Origin: Pseudomonadota bacterium
GTDB taxonomy: Bacteria > Pseudomonadota > Gammaproteobacteria > Steroidobacterales > Steroidobacteraceae
Length of the DNA: 64,000 nt
Assembly: GCA_023417315.1 (NCBI GenBank)
Contig: JAEZFW010000067.1
Location: 62,001-126,000 of the forward strand
Direction: 5' to 3'
The notes below the pieces were generated by a model that was not told the DNA's origin, ran no database searches, and worked only from the letters and a program-made list of their open reading frames with translations. Made by a program: the position numbers and the translations under genes. This document shows, piece by piece, positions 59,378 to 64,000 of the stretch; positions within the stretch are counted from its first letter, which is position 1; every line of letters starts with the position of its first letter.

Positions 59378-59920
59378 GTGCCGAAGCAGGAGAAAGGCCC
59401 AGATTTTAGCCCAGAGCTGCACGATACCCTGCGTGTCGACGTCGAATCCTTTTATGAATCGCTCGAGCTCCTGCTCGCTATGATCGCCATCGGAGTGATC
59501 GTGGGCTACGCCGTGCAGGCCTTCCCCATTCTCACGACGAAGTTCAAGGTCGTTGAGCCGCTCTTGCTGTCAGCGGGGGATCGAGTGTGGGCGCACGAGC
59601 ACTTTGCAGTCACTGGGACATGGCCAGTCGCGCGCGCTCTCGCAGAGGAAGACTCCCCGAAACGAATAAGCGAGTTGACTCGTGCCGTGTCATTCGCTGA
59701 AGGGGGCCGCCTGGACTATTCGCTTGACCTCGAGCGCATGCCGAACGCGGTTCTGTCCTTCCGGCCCTTCGTCAGTAGCGCAGATTCCCCAACCTCGATC
59801 GTCTGGCTTTGCGCTGATGCCACGGCGCCCGCCGAATTTCGAAGTTTCGGCGCCGATGCGACGACGATTGATGAGGCTTTCCTACCGGCTCCTTGCAGGC
59901 ACATCCGGAAGAACAGATGA
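59378..59920 (+). CDS. Membrane protein of an orphan pilin cassette
   Basis: A 180-residue protein with a GTG start preceded by AGGA. It has one hydrophobic helix (LELLLAMIAIGVIVGYAVQA) after a charged N-terminal segment, and a C-terminal beta-rich part with two Cys (VWLCADA, APCRHIR). This topology suggests a single-pass inner-membrane protein with an exported domain. No prepilin site was seen. It overlaps the PilC-like gene by four bases (ATGA), so it belongs to the same unit. Confidence 0.7.
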   Translation: MPKQEKGPDFSPELHDTLRVDVESFYESLELLLAMIAIGVIVGYAVQAFPILTTKFKVVEPLLLSAGDRVWAHEHFAVTGTWPVARALAEEDSPKRISELTRAVSFAEGGRLDYSLDLERMPNAVLSFRPFVSSADSPTSIVWLCADATAPAEFRSFGADATTIDEAFLPAPCRHIRKNR

Positions 59921-60915
59921 ATCAACGTTTGTCATTCATCGGTCGACAGCTTTCACGATATCTACTCACTGAGCGCGACACAGATGCGGCACTCAACAAA
60001 GTCTCGCAGACACTGCATCCTTCGTTCAATCGTGAGCTCGCATTCGTGCGTGACACTCTGGCCTTGCCGAGCCTCGAGTTGCGCGGAGATCCGCAGACGG
60101 ACGCGCCTCGCCTCGCGGTGCGCCTGATTCGTCATCTGAAAGAGGCTGGCGCAACACCGACGGAGGAAGTTCTGACGGGTCTTGAACGGCAACAAACCGC
60201 GTTGAACATCTCATTGGACACTTCCAGCGTGCACTTCGCGAACACCCTGCTGATATCGATTGCAACGGGTCTCGTCGCGTGTGTGGCAGGTGTCATCTAT
60301 GTGGTGTTCGTCTTGCCGCAACTCGCCGCGTTTTACTCTTCGGTAGATGCGGAGCTGCCTCGGCTCACGAGAATGCTGCTCGAGAGCGGATGGCTCTGGG
60401 CGATCGCTCTCCCAATCGCGCTCCTCTTACTCGCGGGCCTGGCGTTTGCCGGCCAAATCAGTAAGCGGCCGTTCCGGTGGCGCAAACACATGAGCCTACT
60501 CTCACGATGGTCGCCGTTCGGTCGGGATATCGCACGACGCTACCAGCTCCTCATGTTCCTCATTTATACGCGCGGCCTCGTCGCCGGCGGCTTCAACGAC
60601 CGCTCGGCGTTATCGATCGCGGCACGTGAGCTCGGACTCGAGGGTGCGAACGAGCAAGGGGACCTAGCGCGCACGACGCTTCGCTCCGACCCGTACTCGC
60701 TCTTGATGTACTCGCTCGAAAGCGCGAACGGCATCGGATTTCTACCGCAGGAGCTCGATGCACAGTGGGCTCAGCAGAACGCGGCGCTGATCGCAGCGGT
60801 TCAGCAAAGACAATCGCGCGTGAACATGGCGATTCGCATCGCGATGTATGCGGGAGTTGCCACTCTCGTCATCGCCATGTACTTGCCAATCTTCAAGCTC
60901 GGCACAGTCTTCTAG
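59917..60915 (+). CDS. PilC/GspF-like inner-membrane platform protein
   Basis: A 332-residue protein shorter than PilC (about 400). It has one T2SF-like half with FVLPQLAAFYSSVDAELPRLTRMLLESG and a second membrane stretch with MAIRIAMYAGVATLVIAMYLPIFKLGTVF, the C-terminal end typical of T2SF proteins. Three strong hydrophobic segments are seen at about 115-140, 170-195 and 305-330. It likely serves as the assembly platform for the adjacent pilin. No ATPase (PilB/PilT) is in the window. Confidence 0.78.
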   Translation: MNQRLSFIGRQLSRYLLTERDTDAALNKVSQTLHPSFNRELAFVRDTLALPSLELRGDPQTDAPRLAVRLIRHLKEAGATPTEEVLTGLERQQTALNISLDTSSVHFANTLLISIATGLVACVAGVIYVVFVLPQLAAFYSSVDAELPRLTRMLLESGWLWAIALPIALLLLAGLAFAGQISKRPFRWRKHMSLLSRWSPFGRDIARRYQLLMFLIYTRGLVAGGFNDRSALSIAARELGLEGANEQGDLARTTLRSDPYSLLMYSLESANGIGFLPQELDAQWAQQNAALIAAVQQRQSRVNMAIRIAMYAGVATLVIAMYLPIFKLGTVF

Positions 60916-60926
60916 GAGATCGAATC

Positions 60927-61400
60927 ATGTCGCGTGGGTTCACATTGATCGAGTTGATGATCGTGGTCGCCATCATCGGGATCTTGGCAAGCATCGCCTT
61001 ACCTGCATATCAGCAGTACACGATCAGGGCGCAAGTGGTCGAAGCCTTCTCCTTGGCGAGCGAGATGAAGGGCGCGATTCAGGAGCATCGCAAGGAGCAT
61101 GGCCGCATGCCGAAGGACAATGCGAGCGCTGGCGTACCCGAGCCGCATTTTTTGATCGGAAACTATGTGAAGCGCGTGGAAGTCGTCGACGGCGCCATCC
61201 ACGTCGAGTTCGGGAACTTCGCCAATGCTGCGATTGACGGCAAGATCGTCACGCTTCAGCCGCTGGTCGTAAAGGCAAGCCCAGCGAGCCCCATGTCTTG
61301 GCGCTGCGGCTATCGCGGCATTCCCGAAGGAATGACGACCACCGGCGAGAATCGCACCAATGTCGATCGGAACTTCTTGCCCTCGACGTGCCGATCTTGA
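60927..61400 (+). CDS. Type IV pilin-like protein
   Basis: A 157-residue prepilin with a very short leader: MSRG/FTLIELMIVVAIIGILASIALP, Glu5 conserved, then AYQQYTIRAQVVEAFSLASE. The C-terminal part has a Cys pair (SWRCGYRG and LPSTCRS) that would form the D-loop disulfide. AGGAG lies seven bases upstream of the ATG at 60927, eleven bases after the PilC-like stop. It is probably a major or specialised pilin of this small cassette, distinct from the minor pilins at 9.6-16.3 kb. Confidence 0.9.
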   Translation: MSRGFTLIELMIVVAIIGILASIALPAYQQYTIRAQVVEAFSLASEMKGAIQEHRKEHGRMPKDNASAGVPEPHFLIGNYVKRVEVVDGAIHVEFGNFANAAIDGKIVTLQPLVVKASPASPMSWRCGYRGIPEGMTTTGENRTNVDRNFLPSTCRS

Positions 61401-61449
61401 GCTGCACTGTGCGAATCGCGTGAGGACGATGCTGCAGGTATAGAGAGGC

Positions 61450-61488
61450 GCTGAAAGGCCCGCCCACCAAATGGGCGAGTCTTTCAGC
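61450..61488. terminator. Bidirectional terminator-like hairpin between pilin and secreted-protein genes
   Basis: Arms GCTGAAAGGC and its complement, with CGCCCA/TGGGCG inside, give about 16 paired bases with one mismatch around CCAAA. It lies about 50 bases after the pilin stop and 25 before the stop of the convergent gene. T runs are weak on both strands. Confidence 0.7.
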
Positions 61489-61513
61489 ACTTCAAGCTCC
61501 TATACCCTGAGGG

Positions 61514-61900
61514 TCACGGGATGTTGATATTCACCGTATCGCCAGAGTTGATCTTCACATCGCGACGATACTTCCAGCGCTCAACGCCGCCATCGAGGTA
61601 TTTGATGCGAAGGTCGACCTTGCCCGTCCAACACGGCAGCTCGAGCTCCACCGCCTGCTTGCTATGCGAAGCTGCACCACTACCCTCACCATCCAGCACG
61701 GCATCGTCGAGACCATCGATCGGATTCCACAGGTTCAGGCCGGCCTTGCTCGCCCCGCTGCGCTCATCGCCGAAGATCGTGATTGCATTCGGGGTCTTGT
61801 TGTTGACGCGCAAGTTGAAGTCGCATCCGACTCCCGCGTGCGTCGCTTGACTCAGGCCAAACGCGGCCGCGGCAACTAGAAACAAGCTTGTCGTCTTCAT
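61514..61900 (-). CDS. Small exported beta-rich protein, 128 aa
   Basis: A 128-residue protein with a signal (LFLVAAAAFGLSQATHA) and a mature beta-rich domain: CDFNLRVNNKTPNAITIF, KQAVELELPCWTGKVDLRI and KINSGDTVNINI. Two cysteines may pair. No family recognised. The ATG at 61900 follows GAGGAG at 7 bases. It stands beside the orphan pilin cassette but in the opposite direction. Confidence 0.75.
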   Translation of the reverse strand: MKTTSLFLVAAAAFGLSQATHAGVGCDFNLRVNNKTPNAITIFGDERSGASKAGLNLWNPIDGLDDAVLDGEGSGAASHSKQAVELELPCWTGKVDLRIKYLDGGVERWKYRRDVKINSGDTVNINIP

Positions 61901-62213
61901 CGTCGTACTCCTCGCGTAGGTAACGTTGATCCACCGCATTCAGCGGTGGGGAGAGATCTCTCTCAACGGTACATACGGATTCGAACGCCGCATGCGGTCA
62001 TGCGTGCCCTTAAGACCGATCTCGGCTCCCCCTCGTAGGTCGGTTGTGCCTGCTACTCGTCGCTCCCTCGCGCCTCGAGGCGTCGCAGGGACAAGGGGGG
62101 ATGGTGAGCGCAGCGATCGAACGAAGCTTCACTGACGTCCCCTCTCCCTCAGGGAGAGGGTTAGGGGGAGGGAGTTTCGGGGAGAGAGAAGGCGAGGCTT
62201 ACGGTCGGGTTTC
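61901..62213. other. Intergenic region with a hairpin and a CCCTCTCC repeat
   Basis: About 310 bases without a gene. CCACCGC/GCGGTGG (61931-61949) forms a stem-loop in the leader of the 61900 gene, followed by GAGAGATCTCTC, a perfect palindrome at 61951-61962. A CCCTCTCCCT repeat occupies 62139-62174. Confidence 0.55.
62139..62174. repeat. CCCTCTCCCT/AGGGAGAGGG palindromic repeat
   Basis: CCCCTCTCCCTCAGGGAGAG then GGTTAGGGGGAGGGAG; a nearly ideal copy of the family at 26751 and 40039. Confidence 0.75.
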
Positions 62214-62600
62214 TCATTCAGCAACGACGACGAGCGGTTTGCCCTTCTCGACGATATAGGTCGCGAGCTCGGATCCCTTGCTGCTGCCAACATTCGTCGC
62301 AGCGTGCTTCACTCCAGCGGGGATGAATAGAACGTCGCCGGTTTCAAGCGTCATCGTCCCCTTCCCTTCGACCTGATATTCCCACACGCCTTCGAGCACG
62401 TAGATGACCTCTTCGCCCGGATGCGAATGCATGGGAAACGTCACTCCCGGATCGAGATCGACGCGCACCTGGAGCACCTCGCGTCCAGGCACACTCAGAT
62501 CGTAACGCTGGAGCTCGGTGCGCTGGACTCCCGACTGCTGCGCAGATGCCGGGTGCAGCGCCAGGGCGCTCACCGTTAGCGCCAATGGAATTCGCTTCAT
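62214..62600 (-). CDS. Exported cupin-domain protein
   Basis: A 128-residue protein with a signal (IPLALTVSALALHPASA). The cupin motifs are FPMHSHPGEEVIYVLEGVWEY (two His and Glu) and GDVLFIPAGVKHAATN (second-motif His), so the metal site is intact. The ATG at 62600 follows AGGAG at about 5 bases. Thirteen bases separate it from the flavoprotein gene upstream on the same strand. Ligand unknown. Confidence 0.85.
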   Translation of the reverse strand: MKRIPLALTVSALALHPASAQQSGVQRTELQRYDLSVPGREVLQVRVDLDPGVTFPMHSHPGEEVIYVLEGVWEYQVEGKGTMTLETGDVLFIPAGVKHAATNVGSSKGSELATYIVEKGKPLVVVAE

Positions 62601-62613
62601 GCCGGCTCCTGAA

Positions 62614-63945
62614 TTAACCCCTGATCGCGCCATGAAGCACCTTCAACGCCGACAGGTAAATCTCAGAGAATGTCGGGAAGGGCTGAATGGTATCGAGCAA
62701 GAGCTCGAGCGGAACGCGTGCGCGAATCGCGAGTGTAGCCTGCTGCAGCCACTCGCCCGCGTCCGGACCGAGCGCGTAAGCACCGGTCAAGCGCTCGCCG
62801 TCGCTGAGCAGGGAGAGGAAGCCGTTCATCTTGTCGTACGCGCGCGAATACGTGGCGGTCTTCGGCACCTCTGAGACTCGCCCCGTTCCGGTGAAGGGCG
62901 CTTCCGCCGCGCCGACCGATGCAGCTTGCGGATCCGTGAACACGACGCGCGGCACTGCCTCGTAGTTCGCCTCGCGCGAGTCGCCGCGAATGTTCGCAGC
63001 GACGATGCGCGCTTGATACTTCCCCACGTGCGTGAGCTGCCAGATGCCATTGACATCGCCGATCGCCCACACCCGATCGCTGGCGCGCAGTCTGCTATCG
63101 ACTTTGATGCCGCGATCGCTCACCTCTACGTCGATTGTTTCCAATCCAATTCCATCTACCCGGGGACGCCGGCCGGTCGCAACGAGCAATCGATCACCGG
63201 TCATGATCCGTCCATCATCCAGCGTCAGCGAGAACTCCTTGCCATCGTGCCGCGCAGCCGTCGCTTGCACATTGAGCGCGATCTCGACGCCGTCCTGCCG
63301 TAGCGCCTCTCCGAGCGCTTCGCCGAGAGCCTGCGGCTCGCGCGGAAGAATATGAGCATTGCGCTCGATGAGCACCGCTTCTCCGCCAAGACGCCGCACC
63401 GCCTGCGCCATCTCGACACCCACTGGCCCACCGCCGAGCACGAGCAGCTTGCGAGGAACGGCTTTCATCCCGGTCGCCTCGCGATTCGTCCAGATCCCTT
63501 CGAGCTCTCGCAATCCCGATATAGGTGGAATGATAGGCTCAGATCCAGTCGCGATGACGATGTGGTCCGCTGTGTGACGAACGCCATCGACTTCGACCAC
63601 TCCTCTAGCCGCAATACGTCCGCGCCCTCGCAGCAACGTAATACCATGCTCGGACAGCCATCGCTCCTGACCCGCATCGGAGTAACTCGAGACCATGTAG
63701 TCGCGCCACGCAAGTGCCGCGCTGACATCGATCTCCGCATGGCCAGCCGCATTGTTCGCGCCATGCACGGCCTCGCCAGGGCGGAGCAATGTCTTCGATG
63801 GAATACACGCCCAGTAAGAGCATTCACCGCCGACGAGCTCGCGCTCGACGAGCGCGACGCGAAGTCCCGCCTCGGCAAGCTCGCCCGCGCAATGTTCCCC
63901 GGGAGAACCTCCGCCGATGATGATGACGTCGTACTCGCTGCTCAT
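62614..63945 (-). CDS. FAD-dependent pyridine nucleotide-disulfide oxidoreductase
   Basis: A 443-residue flavoprotein. FAD motif DVIIIGGGSPGEHCAGELAE, redox pair Cys42-x4-Cys47 in GGECSYWACIPSK, NAD(P) motif LLVLGGGPVGVEMAQA, and the second FAD motif VWAIGDVNG. The C-terminal dimerisation domain ends IQPFPTFSEIYLSAL; where dihydrolipoyl dehydrogenases and glutathione reductases have His-x-x-Pro-T-x-x-E, the catalytic His is missing. The class may be a thiol reductase of different substrate. The ATG at 63945 overlaps the previous stop (ATGA). Confidence 0.88.
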   Translation of the reverse strand: MSSEYDVIIIGGGSPGEHCAGELAEAGLRVALVERELVGGECSYWACIPSKTLLRPGEAVHGANNAAGHAEIDVSAALAWRDYMVSSYSDAGQERWLSEHGITLLRGRGRIAARGVVEVDGVRHTADHIVIATGSEPIIPPISGLRELEGIWTNREATGMKAVPRKLLVLGGGPVGVEMAQAVRRLGGEAVLIERNAHILPREPQALGEALGEALRQDGVEIALNVQATAARHDGKEFSLTLDDGRIMTGDRLLVATGRRPRVDGIGLETIDVEVSDRGIKVDSRLRASDRVWAIGDVNGIWQLTHVGKYQARIVAANIRGDSREANYEAVPRVVFTDPQAASVGAAEAPFTGTGRVSEVPKTATYSRAYDKMNGFLSLLSDGERLTGAYALGPDAGEWLQQATLAIRARVPLELLLDTIQPFPTFSEIYLSALKVLHGAIRG

Positions 63946-64000
63946 GTCGGCAGCGGCTTGCCTGCCTGCTCCGCAACGATGTACTCGGCGTACCAATCGG
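63942..64000 (-). CDS. 3' end of a gene (partial), possibly VOC/glyoxalase family
   Basis: Eighteen codons remain, reading DWYAEYIVAEQAGKPLPT before the stop, whose TGA overlaps the flavoprotein ATG. The DWYAEY-V-EQ-G-PLP ending resembles C-termini of some VOC/glyoxalase-like proteins, but this is only recall. The rest lies beyond the window. The overlap indicates an operon with the flavoprotein and cupin genes. Confidence 0.6.
   Translation of the reverse strand, partial: DWYAEYIVAEQAGKPLPT

Noticed and set aside
1..64000. CRISPR array, tRNA or rRNA genes, IS transposase or integrase
   Set aside because: No regularly spaced identical repeats with unique spacers, no tRNA-like T-loop/anticodon patterns and no transposase motifs were seen in any frame.

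Overview
The window reads as a high-GC, gene-dense chromosome segment of a Gammaproteobacterium. The gene content fits the Steroidobacteraceae / Nevskiales / Xanthomonadales neighbourhood best: many TonB-dependent receptors and secreted carbohydrate-active enzymes, an UrcA-type secreted protein, ECF sigma factors paired with a Ser/Thr kinase or an anti-sigma-like protein, type IV pilus minor pilins in the order fimT-pilV-pilW-pilX-pilY1-pilE, and intergenic REP-like palindromes. This placement is inferred from gene families; no rRNA or tRNA was seen.

Layout. 1-8.7 kb: the end of a haem-type TonB receptor, an acyl-CoA desaturase, an unknown protein, then a sensing cassette made of a TonB receptor broken by one inserted base, a YfiR-like periplasmic protein and a hybrid histidine kinase. 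8.7-16.3 kb: two small unknown genes and the minor-pilin/PilY1 operon. 16.3-25 kb: a secreted alpha/beta hydrolase, a multi-domain GH10 xylanase lipoprotein, a GST-like protein, a DUF418 membrane protein and a stand-alone EF-G, with two clear intrinsic terminators. 25-31 kb: a repeat-rich gap, then an ECF41 sigma factor with a near-ideal autoregulatory promoter in front of a carboxymuconolactone-decarboxylase-like protein and a cupin; an UrcA protein, a small zinc-binding protein, an AraC regulator and a second GH10 enzyme. 31-40 kb: an S9 peptidase, small metabolic genes, remnants of a regulator and of a chemotaxis receptor, and a Ser/Thr kinase overlapping its ECF43-like sigma factor gene.

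40-46.5 kb holds a run of closely packed or overlapping genes for exported proteins (lipoprotein, Cys-rich protein, OmpA-like protein, beta-rich protein, LolA-like protein) followed by gamma-glutamyltransferase. 46.7-49.8 kb: two MFS transporters and an FlK-like thioesterase. 49.9-53.3 kb: an overlapping ECF sigma / anti-sigma / HEAT / HEAT operon. 53.4-59.3 kb: YCII-like and DUF1326 proteins, an unknown secreted protein, a TonB-like protein fused to a polymer-like beta domain, and a diiron oxygenase divergent from an AraC regulator. 59.4-61.4 kb: a compact orphan pilin cassette (membrane protein, PilC/GspF-like protein, pilin). The window ends with a small secreted protein, a cupin and a flavin disulfide reductase.

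At least four families of short dispersed intergenic repeats recur through the window. One REP-like copy has entered the 5' end of a coding sequence. Starts were chosen from Shine-Dalgarno spacing and signal peptides, and most long antisense reading frames were treated as GC-driven shadows.
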